Shown here piece by piece: positions 1-6,300 of a DNA stretch of 13,430 nucleotides; position 1 is the stretch's first letter, and the number at the start of each line of letters is the position of its first letter. The notes below the pieces were generated by a model. That model was not told where the DNA came from and made no database searches. It was given only the letters and a program-made list of their open reading frames with translations. Source of the DNA: an uncultured Planctomycetales bacterium (GTDB taxonomy: Bacteria > Planctomycetota > Planctomycetia > Pirellulales > Thermoguttaceae); assembly GCA_937889015.1 (NCBI GenBank), contig CALARR010000241.1:1-13430 (forward strand), in the 5' to 3' direction. The translations under genes were made by a program, and so were the position numbers.

Positions 1-1092
1 CGAGTCGATCACGTCCTTGTAGCGGCCGTAGCCGTATTCGCCGTATCCGGCCAGCTTCTCTTGCGCGCCGCGCTTGCCGATCTGGTAAAGCTGGTAGCCG
101 GTGGCCATCACCACGGCCCCCACTTCCTCGGTGACCAGTTCGTCCTGATCGTCGTACTTGATGGCCCCGGTCTGGCACTTCTTGGCGCAGATGCCGCACT
201 TGCCCTTGGTCAGGCGGATGCAGTTGGCGGCGTCGATCACGGGCCGCGCGGGCACGGCCTGGGGGAAGGGAACGTAGATCGCCGGCCGGTTGCCCAGGCC
301 GTAGTCGAACTCGCTGAGGTTCTTCTTGGCGGGACAGGCGTTCCAGCACTGGCCGCAACCGGTACACTTGTTGATGTCCACGTAGCGGGCCTTCTTCCGC
401 ACGGTCACCTTGAAGTTGCCCACGAACCCCTGCACTTCCTGCACTTCGCTGTAGGTGTGCAAGGTGATCCGCGGATGCTGGCCCACGTCGACCATCCGCG
501 GCGTGAGGATGCACTGCGAGCAGTCCAGGGTGGGGAAGGTCTCGGACAGGCCGGCCATCTTGCCGCCGATCGAAGGCTCGCGTTCCACCAGCACCACCTC
601 GTAGCCCGCGTCGGCGATGTCCAGCGCGGCCTGGATGCCGGCCACGCCGCCGCCGATGACCATCGCGCGCTTGGTGACCGGGATGCGGATCGGGGCCAGG
701 GCCCGATTGCGGCGGACCTTGGCCACGGCCATGCGGATCAGGTCGACGGCCTTGGCCGTGGCCTGGGCCTTGTCGTGATGCACCCAGGAGCAGTGCTCGC
801 GGATATTGGCCATCTCCACGAGATACGGATTCATGCCTTCGCGCGCGGCGGCCTTGCGGAAGGTCTTCAGGTGCATGTGCGGCGAGCAGGAGGCCACCAC
901 CACGCCGTCCAGCCGCTCGCTGACGATCTTCTCGCGGATCAACGACTGCCCTGGGTCGGAGCACATGTACTTATAGGCCATCGAACACTGCACGCCGACC
1001 AGGTTGGCCACCTCGGCGGCGACGGCCTCCACGTCCACATTGCGCGCGATGTTCTCGCCGCACCAGCAGGTGAACACGCCGATTCGGGCCAT
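1..1092 (-). CDS. hdrA: HdrA-like heterodisulfide reductase iron-sulfur flavoprotein, subunit A (3' end outside window)
   Basis: Reading leftward from the ATG at 1092, 364 codons stay open to the window edge, so the C-terminal part is missing. HdrA is the FAD and Fe-S core of heterodisulfide reductase complexes; in characterised systems its flavin bifurcates electrons between ferredoxin and the HdrBC disulfide site. Visible features in order are an N-terminal Cys-rich segment (CWCGENIA at 9-16, further Cys at 36, 44, 70 and 101), CSPHMHLKTFR at 69-79, a Rossmann FAD motif GGGVAG at 147-152, the family stretch LDCSQCILTPRM at 189-200, and two [4Fe-4S] motifs (C243, C246, C249, C253 and C291, C299, C302, C306). 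The second motif ends CQTGAI rather than the more usual CP. The start lies 3 nt after the hdrB stop, implying translational coupling. No in-frame stop or selenocysteine codon is seen. The family call is firm; the physiological substrate is unknown, and bacterial Hdr need not act on CoM-S-S-CoB. Confidence 0.95.
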   Translation of the reverse strand, partial: MARIGVFTCWCGENIARNVDVEAVAAEVANLVGVQCSMAYKYMCSDPGQSLIREKIVSERLDGVVVASCSPHMHLKTFRKAAAREGMNPYLVEMANIREHCSWVHHDKAQATAKAVDLIRMAVAKVRRNRALAPIRIPVTKRAMVIGGGVAGIQAALDIADAGYEVVLVEREPSIGGKMAGLSETFPTLDCSQCILTPRMVDVGQHPRITLHTYSEVQEVQGFVGNFKVTVRKKARYVDINKCTGCGQCWNACPAKKNLSEFDYGLGNRPAIYVPFPQAVPARPVIDAANCIRLTKGKCGICAKKCQTGAIKYDDQDELVTEEVGAVVMATGYQLYQIGKRGAQEKLAGYGEYGYGRYKDVIDS

Positions 1093-1095
1093 GCG

Positions 1096-1938
1096 CTACT
1101 TCCTCACCACGAAATGCCGGTTGATACCCAGGGTCGCCTGGTCGAGCCCCAAGGCCAGACCGACCAGGTCCGAGAGGTAATAGACCATCATGCCGTGCGC
1201 CATGCCGAAGCGGCGCTCGATGTCGGCCTGCTTCATGTCCAGGTTCACGTGGCACATGGGACACGCCACGACCAGGCAGTTGGCCCCGTGCGCCGCGGCG
1301 TTGGAGAGAATCTTGTGCGACAGCTCCAGCACCGTCGTCTCGTTGGCCATGGTCATGCCGGCCCCGCAGCATTCGGTGCGATAGTTCCAGTCCACCGGCT
1401 GGGCCCCCAGGGCCGTCAGCAGGTTCTCCATCGAGCGGGGCTGCTCGGCGTCGTCGAAACGCAGCACGTCAGCCGGCCGGGTCAGCAGGCAGCCGTAGTA
1501 GCAGGCCGGCTTGAAGGTCTCCAGCCGCACCTGGGCCTGCTCGGCGATCCGCTGCAGGCCGACCTCGTACAGCACCTGGATCAGGTTGCAGACGCGCGTC
1601 TTGCCGGCGATCGGCAGCTCCACGATCTCCGCCATCTTCCTCCGCAGGGCCGGATCGCGCGCCATGGCCCGATCGGCCTTGAGCAATTCCATGGAACACA
1701 TCGGGCAGGGCGCCAGCAGGTCTTTCAACCCGTCGCGCTCGGCCAGGGCCAGGTTGCGCGCCGGCAGGGCAACGGCCAGCTTGTGGTTCAGGCAGTGGGC
1801 CGCCGTGGCCCCGCAGCAGATCCAGTCGTCCAGTTCGCGCAGGCTGACGCCCAGCGCGCCGAGGCACGCGCGAACCGACATCTCATAGTCGGCCGACGAT
1901 CCGTGCAGGGCACAGCCGGGGTAGTAGCCGATTTCCAT
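1096..1938 (-). CDS. hdrB: HdrB-like heterodisulfide reductase subunit B (CCG domain protein)
   Basis: This is a 280-residue protein, about the usual HdrB length. HdrB carries the disulfide-reducing site, built from two CCG domains that in the methanogen enzyme each bind a non-cubane [4Fe-4S] cluster. Both Cys sets are intact. The first comprises C9 (YYPGCALHG), C41-C42 (CCGATAAH), C78 and C81 (CPMCSME). The second comprises C146 and C150 (CYYGC), C190-C191 (CCGAGMTMANE), C226 and C229 (CPMCHVNLD). So it is expected to be catalytically competent. The start at 1938 (MEIGYYPGC) is chosen because the family begins here and an AAAGAG Shine-Dalgarno-like stretch lies just upstream; longer readings into the hdrC region have no family similarity. 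There are 71 nt between the hdrC stop and this start, and 3 nt to hdrA. The in vivo disulfide is not deducible from sequence. Confidence 0.95.
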   Translation of the reverse strand: MEIGYYPGCALHGSSADYEMSVRACLGALGVSLRELDDWICCGATAAHCLNHKLAVALPARNLALAERDGLKDLLAPCPMCSMELLKADRAMARDPALRRKMAEIVELPIAGKTRVCNLIQVLYEVGLQRIAEQAQVRLETFKPACYYGCLLTRPADVLRFDDAEQPRSMENLLTALGAQPVDWNYRTECCGAGMTMANETTVLELSHKILSNAAAHGANCLVVACPMCHVNLDMKQADIERRFGMAHGMMVYYLSDLVGLALGLDQATLGINRHFVVRK

Positions 1939-2009
1939 GATGCTCTTTGTCCGTCGATCAAGCCGCGACGGCGAGTCGCGGAGGTGGGATGGGTTCGCGA
2001 CCGATCGCT

Positions 2010-2585
2010 CTAGGGGACGCCGTTGGTTGGTTCCTGGCAGCGCTGGAAAATCCGCTCCACCACGGCCCGGTCCTTGACCTTGCCCGGCAGCAGGTGCAGC
2101 TTGCCGCGCTTCAGCAGCTTGGGCGCCAGGAAAGCGTCCTTCATCAACAGGGGCAGGTTCAAATCGCCGAGGAAGGCCTTGGTCTTGAAATGGCCGACCA
2201 GTTCCAGCTCGGCCAAGCGGCCATTGCGGCGGATGTTGTCCAGGAAGGCTTGCTGGAACACCAGCGTGCGGTGTTGCGAGGCCGGCACCAAGCCGTGCTG
2301 GGCCGCCAACTGCCGCAAAGCGTCCAGCACACCCGCACAATCCACGGCCTTGGGGCAGCGCGAGGTGCAGGTCATGCAGGACACGCACTCCCAGATGGCC
2401 TCGGCACGCAGCGCCTTCTCCACACGCCCCAATTGTACCAAGCGGATCAACTGGTTGGGCAACAAATCCATGCGCTCGGCCGCGGGACAACCGGCCGAAC
2501 ACTTGCCACATTGATAACAGTCGCGCAGCCTCGTATGGGCCAAGCTCTCCACAAGGCTGGTGCTGAGATCAAGCGGCATGGTCAT
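2010..2585 (-). CDS. hdrC: HdrC-like heterodisulfide reductase subunit C (two [4Fe-4S] ferredoxin-type protein)
   Basis: A 191-residue soluble electron-transfer subunit linking HdrA to HdrB. Two ferredoxin motifs are clear: C23, C26, C29, C33 (CYQCGKCSAGCP) and C67, C70, C73, C77 (CVSCMTCTSRCP), followed by the conserved VDCAGVLDALRQLA segment typical of HdrC. The start is uncertain. ATG at 2585 (MTMPLDLS) and ATG at 2579 (MPLDLS) are both plausible and neither has a strong Shine-Dalgarno; a TTG at 2618 is also in frame but sits inside a hairpin (2619-2642) and adds residues with no family match. It follows the receiver/GcvH-like gene by about 163 nt containing two hairpins, and precedes hdrB. 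The order C-B-A on one strand supports a single transcript from the sigma-54 promoter at 4400-4385. Confidence 0.92.
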   Translation of the reverse strand: MTMPLDLSTSLVESLAHTRLRDCYQCGKCSAGCPAAERMDLLPNQLIRLVQLGRVEKALRAEAIWECVSCMTCTSRCPKAVDCAGVLDALRQLAAQHGLVPASQHRTLVFQQAFLDNIRRNGRLAELELVGHFKTKAFLGDLNLPLLMKDAFLAPKLLKRGKLHLLPGKVKDRAVVERIFQRCQEPTNGVP

Positions 2586-2618
2586 CGATTCGGTCAATCT
2601 GCCAGTCAAAGCGGCCAA

Positions 2619-2642
2619 GCCCAGGAGGGGACACTCCTGGGC
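2619..2642 (-). other. Perfect 9-bp stem, 6-nt loop hairpin in front of hdrC
   Basis: GCCCAGGAG (2619-2627) and CTCCTGGGC (2634-2642) are exact reverse complements around a 6-nt loop. The hairpin lies in the 163-nt spacer between the upstream gene and hdrC, about 35 nt before the hdrC ATG. There is no following U-run in the leftward direction, so a Rho-independent terminator is unlikely. An RNA processing or stability element, or a translational control element, would fit. Confidence 0.55.
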
Positions 2643-2724
2643 ATGACCCGATCATCATTCTCACTTTCCACAACAAACGCTTACACAACTCACGTCCCGG
2701 CCGGGCGGTTTGTGGCCCGACCGC

Positions 2725-2743
2725 GCACGGCCCGGAGCCGTGC
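2725..2743 (-). other. 7-bp stem hairpin just after the receiver/GcvH-like gene
   Basis: GCACGGC (2725-2731) pairs with GCCGTGC (2737-2743) over a 5-nt loop, beginning 5 nt past the stop codon at 2749 in the direction of transcription. It lacks a U-tract. It may partly attenuate readthrough or protect the mRNA 3' end, making the upstream protein more abundant than HdrCBA. Function is inferred. Confidence 0.4.
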
Positions 2744-2748
2744 CAGGA

Positions 2749-4326
2749 TCAATAATACGCGCCCATGTCGCTGACGATGTGCTCGGCCAGCATCGCCAAG
2801 GTGCGCGGATCGAACTCCGTGGAACCGTTGTCGGCCAGGTTGGGCTGGATCACCAGCGTGGTCACCTTGCCGGCCGCTTCCCCCGAGACCGTGACGAACT
2901 CGGACTTGGTGTCGCGAACCAGGCTGCCGGGCAGGCGGCCGGCGTCGCGCGCCATGAGCACCACCAGATGATCGCATCCGGAACTCATGCGGAGGATGTC
3001 GGCCGGCGCGACCTTGGCCTCGCCGGCGGTGGTCTCCAGCGGATACAGGCGTTCCAAGAGCTTGCCGCGGACCCGGGCGCCGAGTCCATCTTCGCGGCGG
3101 AGCAGGTGCGGTTCGGCCATCAGCCGCACGCGCTTGCCCTGCCGGTTGGTGATCGTGATGCTCGCCAGGCTGCCCGACGGCACGCTCTTCTTCTCGCTGC
3201 CGGCGGCCGCATGTGGCCGGAAGGCGGCGTCCAGGATCTCGGCGATCTCGTTGTCGGCGAAGGGCTCGACGGCGTAGTAGAAGATCTTCCGCGCACGGTA
3301 GGCGGCTTCCAGCTTGCACTCGGGGCTGGCCAGCAGGATGACCTTCACGTTCGGCGCCAGCAGGTTCACCTGGCCGACCATGGCGGGGCCTTCCGAAGCC
3401 GACGGCGAGGCCTCCATCAACAGCACGCCGGTCTGCTGTTCTTTCAGCGCCGCGGCCAGTTCGTCCCAACGTCCCACCACGCGCACCTCGCAACCCAACG
3501 CGGCCAACTTCTGCTGTTGGCTCTGGATGGCGGCCGCATCGGTGCTGAACAACAGCACGCTGCGCCGGCTGCACTTGTCCAATTCCTCCTCCAGACGCGT
3601 GGCCGAAAGCGTGGCAATCCAACCCGCTCCGCAGGGATCGTTGAGCAAATCGGCCGGGTTGCTGGCCAGGCGCTCGTTGACCGCCACGACCACGCCCGAC
3701 ACCGGAGCGGGGATCACCGTTTCCGGCTGACCGTCGATGACGGCCGCGGCCAGCGGCAGCCCCTGGTAGACCACTTCGCCAATTCGCGGCAGGCGGACCT
3801 TCTGCACCTTGGCCTTAGCCGGACGGGGAAGCATGCCCCCCACGCGAACCCCCGCGTCCGAGCCCCGCTGCAACCAGGCCTCGTTCCAGAAATAGAAACC
3901 TTCCACCGACGGGACCCAGGCATCGGCCGGCGCGTCGGCGGCCGGCGTCCCCTCGGCGTTCGGGCGCAGGTACTTGTACACCGCCTGGGAGATTTCCTCG
4001 GGCGTGAAGGGTTTGGTCACGTAGCCCGCCGCCCCCAAGCGGATCGCGGACATGGCATTGGGGATGCTGGGGTACCCTGTCATGAGGATGACGGGAATAT
4101 TGGGCTTCTTCGACCGAAGCTGTTCGAGGAATTGGATGCCATCCATGGTCGGCATCTTAATGTCCAAGAGCACTGCAGCATAGTCGTTTTGTGCGGCGAG
4201 CGTCAGGCCCTCCATGGCGTCACTACTCTTCTGGACCTGAAAACCCTGCCGCGCGAAGATTCGGCGGCAGCCCTCGCAGATCGCTTCCTCGTCGTCAACG
4301 ACGAGCAACCGCGGATCATCTGACAT
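2749..4326 (-). CDS. Receiver domain / GcvH-like (non-lipoyl) / degenerate receiver multidomain protein of the hdr operon
   Basis: A 525-residue soluble protein. Residues 5-120 are a complete response-regulator receiver: acidic pair D11-D12, phospho-acceptor D55 in LLDIKMP, T83, K105 in VTKPF. Residues about 137-245 resemble glycine cleavage H protein (WVPSVEGFYFWNEAWL, IPAPVSGVVVAVNE, NPADLLNDPCGAGWI). The position of the lipoyl lysine is Q200 in AAVIDGQPETV, so it cannot be lipoylated in the usual way. Residues about 255-370 look like a second receiver fold that lost the key residues (VLLMEAS where LLD is expected, AVEPF where xKPF is expected). The C-terminal ~150 residues are unassigned. 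No DNA-binding domain or output enzyme is seen. Start 4326 is favoured by AGAGGAG seven to eight nt upstream and because it lies just downstream of the sigma-54 promoter; an in-frame ATG at 4482 lies upstream of that promoter. As first gene of the hdr operon it may be a phosphorylation-controlled partner of the Hdr complex. That role is inference. Confidence 0.85.
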   Translation of the reverse strand: MSDDPRLLVVDDEEAICEGCRRIFARQGFQVQKSSDAMEGLTLAAQNDYAAVLLDIKMPTMDGIQFLEQLRSKKPNIPVILMTGYPSIPNAMSAIRLGAAGYVTKPFTPEEISQAVYKYLRPNAEGTPAADAPADAWVPSVEGFYFWNEAWLQRGSDAGVRVGGMLPRPAKAKVQKVRLPRIGEVVYQGLPLAAAVIDGQPETVIPAPVSGVVVAVNERLASNPADLLNDPCGAGWIATLSATRLEEELDKCSRRSVLLFSTDAAAIQSQQQKLAALGCEVRVVGRWDELAAALKEQQTGVLLMEASPSASEGPAMVGQVNLLAPNVKVILLASPECKLEAAYRARKIFYYAVEPFADNEIAEILDAAFRPHAAAGSEKKSVPSGSLASITITNRQGKRVRLMAEPHLLRREDGLGARVRGKLLERLYPLETTAGEAKVAPADILRMSSGCDHLVVLMARDAGRLPGSLVRDTKSEFVTVSGEAAGKVTTLVIQPNLADNGSTEFDPRTLAMLAEHIVSDMGAYY

Positions 4327-4384
4327 GACACAACTCCTCTTTGCACGTGTTTGTGTGGCTCCGGTCGATTCCGAATGCCAATTT

Positions 4385-4400
4385 TGCAAGCCGCGTGCCA
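4385..4400 (-). promoter_or_regulatory. Sigma-54 (-24/-12) promoter of the hdr operon
   Basis: On the minus strand the sequence TGGCACGCGGCTTGCA matches the sigma-54 consensus TGGCACG-N4-TTGCA at every defined position, with the required GG-N10-GC spacing. The predicted start is near 4374, giving a leader of roughly 48 nt before the ATG at 4326. Transcription needs an NtrC-type activator, and one is encoded at 4635-6080. Confidence 0.9.
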
Positions 4401-4592
4401 ATCGTCGCCAGGACATGCCTTCGGCCCACCCTCCGATCCGCCGCGAATGGTCAGAAATCGTTATCACAAAGGATCTTATCAAAAAGCAAAAAGTCGCTGC
4501 CTAAGCTCGGAGCGCAGAAAGGCGACCGTGCTGGCCTCGCACCGGCCGAAGGCGAAATAGGCCCTTTTTCGCGGAAACCAGGGGCCCCTGAA
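4401..4592. other. Spacer between activator site and hdr promoter (loop DNA, no gene)
   Basis: No convincing gene is present. It holds an A/T-rich patch at about 4455-4498 (TATCAAAAAGCAA on the plus strand partly resembles an IHF site but misses part of the consensus), which could bend DNA to bring the upstream activator to the promoter. It also holds a perfect 12-bp palindrome CAGGGGCCCCTG at 4579-4590, close to the upstream activator site. The role of the palindrome is unknown. Confidence 0.4.
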
Positions 4593-4617
4593 TGTATGCC
4601 GGATTCATACACTGTAT
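4593..4617 (-). promoter_or_regulatory. Putative upstream activator site for the sigma-54 regulator (hdr copy)
   Basis: Plus-strand architecture is TGTAT-N9-ATACA-C-TGTAT. It contains a 19-bp dyad (TGTAT-N9-ATACA) and an 11-bp dyad (ATACA-C-TGTAT) sharing one arm. Read toward the hdr promoter it is ATACA-N-TGTAT-N9-ATACA, the same order and spacing as the element at 8403-8427. The gap to the -24 element is 192-193 bp. Dyads of 17-19 bp placed 100-200 bp upstream are typical of NtrC-family activators. It lies just past the stop codon of the activator gene itself. Confidence 0.75.
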
Positions 4618-4634
4618 AGGGCCAATCGCACCGC

Positions 4635-6080
4635 TCAGCTCGCGTCGGGCGTGAGGGCGTACTTCCGCATCAGGGCATGAAAGTTGGTCCGCTGGATGCC
4701 AACTTCCTCTGCGGCCTTGCTCACATTGCCCCCGGAACGCTGCAGGGCCTCGATCAGGAACCGCCGTTCCAGATCCTGCACCGCCGCATCGCGGACCTGC
4801 TGCTTCAGCCGCTTGAATTCCTCCCAATTCTTGGGGAGCAGCGTGGCCATGGGGCGTGTGGGGGCCTGACGGATCTCGGAGGGGAGATGCCGTGGCTCGA
4901 CCTGGGGGCTGTCGCAGAGAATGGCGATCCGCTCCACGATGTTCCGCAACTCGCGCACGTTGCCCGGCCAGGGGTAGTTCTCCATGAGGAACATGGCCTC
5001 GGGCGTGAAGCCGTGGATCGTGACCTCCATCTTCTTGCAGAACCGCTCCAGAAAGGAGATGGCCAGGCGCGGGATGTCGCCTGTTCGCTCGCGCAGCGGA
5101 GGCAAGTAGATCGGCACCACGTTCAAGCGGTAGTACAGGTCTTCGCGGAAGGTGTTCTCCCGGACCATCTCCATCAGATCCCGGTTCGTGGCGGCGATCA
5201 GGCGGATGTCGATCTCCCGCTCGGCCGTATCGCCCACCTTGCGGACCTTCCTGGTTTCGAGCACGCGGAGCAGCTTGCCCTGGGTCTCCAGGCTGAGGTT
5301 GGCCACCTCGTCCAGAAACAGAGTGCCCCCCTCGGCCACCTCGAACAGGCCCTGCTTCGTGGCGATCGCGCCGGAAAACGAGCCTTTCACGTGCCCGAAC
5401 AATTCGCTCTCCAGGAGCGTGGGGGCCAGGGCGCTGCAATCGCAGGCCAGCAAGGCGTGATCCTTGCGCCGGCTGAGGCGGTGGATGGCGCGCACCGCCA
5501 TTTCCTTGCCCGTGCCGCTCTCGCCGGTGATCAACACCGTGCCGCTGGTGGGCGCCACGCGTTTGATGAGGCCGAACACGCGCTGCATATTGGGGCTGTC
5601 GCCGATGATCCCCTCGAAGCCCTGCTGGACTTCGAGTTCCCGGCGCAGGGCCAGGTTCTCCTGGATCAAGGCCGAGCGCTGCGCGACCTTCTCCAGCACC
5701 AGCTTGAGTTGCGCGGGCGAGAAGGGCTTGCTGAGGTAGTCGGCGGCCCCGATCTTCATGGCCTCCACGGCTGTTTCCACCGTGGAGTGGCCGGTGATGA
5801 TCACCACCTCCGAGGCCACGCCCGCCGCGCGCAGGTGCCGCAGCATGTCCAGCCCATTGGCGCCGGGCATCATCAGGTCCAGCAGGATCACGTCGAACCC
5901 GCCGGAAAGCGCCGCTTGCAGGCCAGCCTCGGGATTCTCGAAGTACTGGACCTCATAGCCTTCCGAGCCCAGCGTGCGCTTGACGCTCAGGCCCACGACC
6001 TGCTCGTCGTCGATCACCAGCACGCGCTGCGCGGCAACCGGGGGGAGTTCTGCGGCGGAGTCGAGTTCAGGATCGCTCAT
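4635..6080 (-). CDS. NtrC-family sigma-54-dependent response regulator
   Basis: A 481-residue cytoplasmic transcription activator with the full three-domain plan. The receiver (about 18-132) has D24-D25, phospho-acceptor D68 in LLDLMMP, T96 and K118 (SKPF). The AAA+ domain (about 155-395) has Walker A GESGTGKE at 186-193, Walker B GGTLFLDEV at 251-259, and the arginine-rich segment FREDLYYRLNVVPIYLPPLRER. A Fis-type helix-turn-helix lies at about 447-474 (GGNVSKAAEEVGIQRTNFHALMRKY). The sigma-54 contact loop reads GSFSGA (233-238) instead of GAFTGA, keeping the Phe and a hydroxyl residue. The gene lies directly downstream of the histidine kinase gene, so the pair is a probable two-component system. 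Shared activator-site elements upstream of both sigma-54 promoters in the window make the hdr and hydrogenase operons its likely targets; that assignment is inference. The Shine-Dalgarno is weak. Confidence 0.93.
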   Translation of the reverse strand: MSDPELDSAAELPPVAAQRVLVIDDEQVVGLSVKRTLGSEGYEVQYFENPEAGLQAALSGGFDVILLDLMMPGANGLDMLRHLRAAGVASEVVIITGHSTVETAVEAMKIGAADYLSKPFSPAQLKLVLEKVAQRSALIQENLALRRELEVQQGFEGIIGDSPNMQRVFGLIKRVAPTSGTVLITGESGTGKEMAVRAIHRLSRRKDHALLACDCSALAPTLLESELFGHVKGSFSGAIATKQGLFEVAEGGTLFLDEVANLSLETQGKLLRVLETRKVRKVGDTAEREIDIRLIAATNRDLMEMVRENTFREDLYYRLNVVPIYLPPLRERTGDIPRLAISFLERFCKKMEVTIHGFTPEAMFLMENYPWPGNVRELRNIVERIAILCDSPQVEPRHLPSEIRQAPTRPMATLLPKNWEEFKRLKQQVRDAAVQDLERRFLIEALQRSGGNVSKAAEEVGIQRTNFHALMRKYALTPDAS

Positions 6081-6102
6081 CGGTCAAGCCCGGGGTGGTG
6101 GT

Positions 6103-6119
6103 GAATGACGAATGTCGAA
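6103..6119 (+). repeat. Inverted 17-bp arm of the heptamer repeat
   Basis: GAATGACGAATGTCGAA is the exact reverse complement of 6207-6223 in the tandem array. Degenerate further units follow (for example caaatgacgaaag near 6123-6135). The spacer between kinase and regulator can therefore fold into a long hairpin with about 87 nt between the arms. Confidence 0.8.
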
Positions 6120-6204
6120 AGTCAAATGACGAAAGAAGTCGATCTGGCCGACGACGTCCGGTTTTCGGTCACATATCCTTGATGTCCAAACACAAGCGGC
6201 TAGT

Positions 6205-6300
6205 CATTCGACATTCGTCATTCGTCATTCGACATTCGTCATTCGTCATTCGTCATTCGTCATTCGTCATTCGACATTCGACATTCGTCATTCGTCATTC
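6205..6300. repeat. Tandem heptamer array (cattcgt / cattcga)
   Basis: Thirteen complete contiguous 7-bp units run from 6205 to 6295. In order (A = cattcga, T = cattcgt) they are A T T A T T T T T A A T T, followed by a partial unit ending in the stop codon of the histidine kinase gene (tca at 6299-6301). The array fills much of the 218-nt spacer between the kinase and the response regulator. Reading frames through it give only low-complexity peptides, so it is not treated as coding. I recall similar arrays from planctomycete and other PVC intergenic regions; a database check would be needed to confirm this. Confidence 0.95.

Noticed and set aside
61..2013. 650-codon plus-strand open frame opposite hdrA/hdrB
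   Set aside because: Antisense shadow of the hdr genes in GC-rich DNA. The protein is low-complexity His/Gly/Leu-rich with no family features, while the minus strand encodes clear HdrA and HdrB.
2730..2745. TGGCACG on the minus strand after the receiver/GcvH-like gene, resembling a -24 box
   Set aside because: No TTGC at the right distance; the GG-N10-GC spacing fails and the sequence is part of a hairpin.
4327..4482. Upstream in-frame ATG (4482) extending the receiver/GcvH-like protein by 52 residues
   Set aside because: It lies upstream of the sigma-54 promoter at 4400-4385, and the 4326 start has a good Shine-Dalgarno and begins exactly at the receiver domain.
6205..6300. Possible CRISPR-like array
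   Set aside because: Units are 7 bp and contiguous with no spacers; this is a simple tandem repeat.
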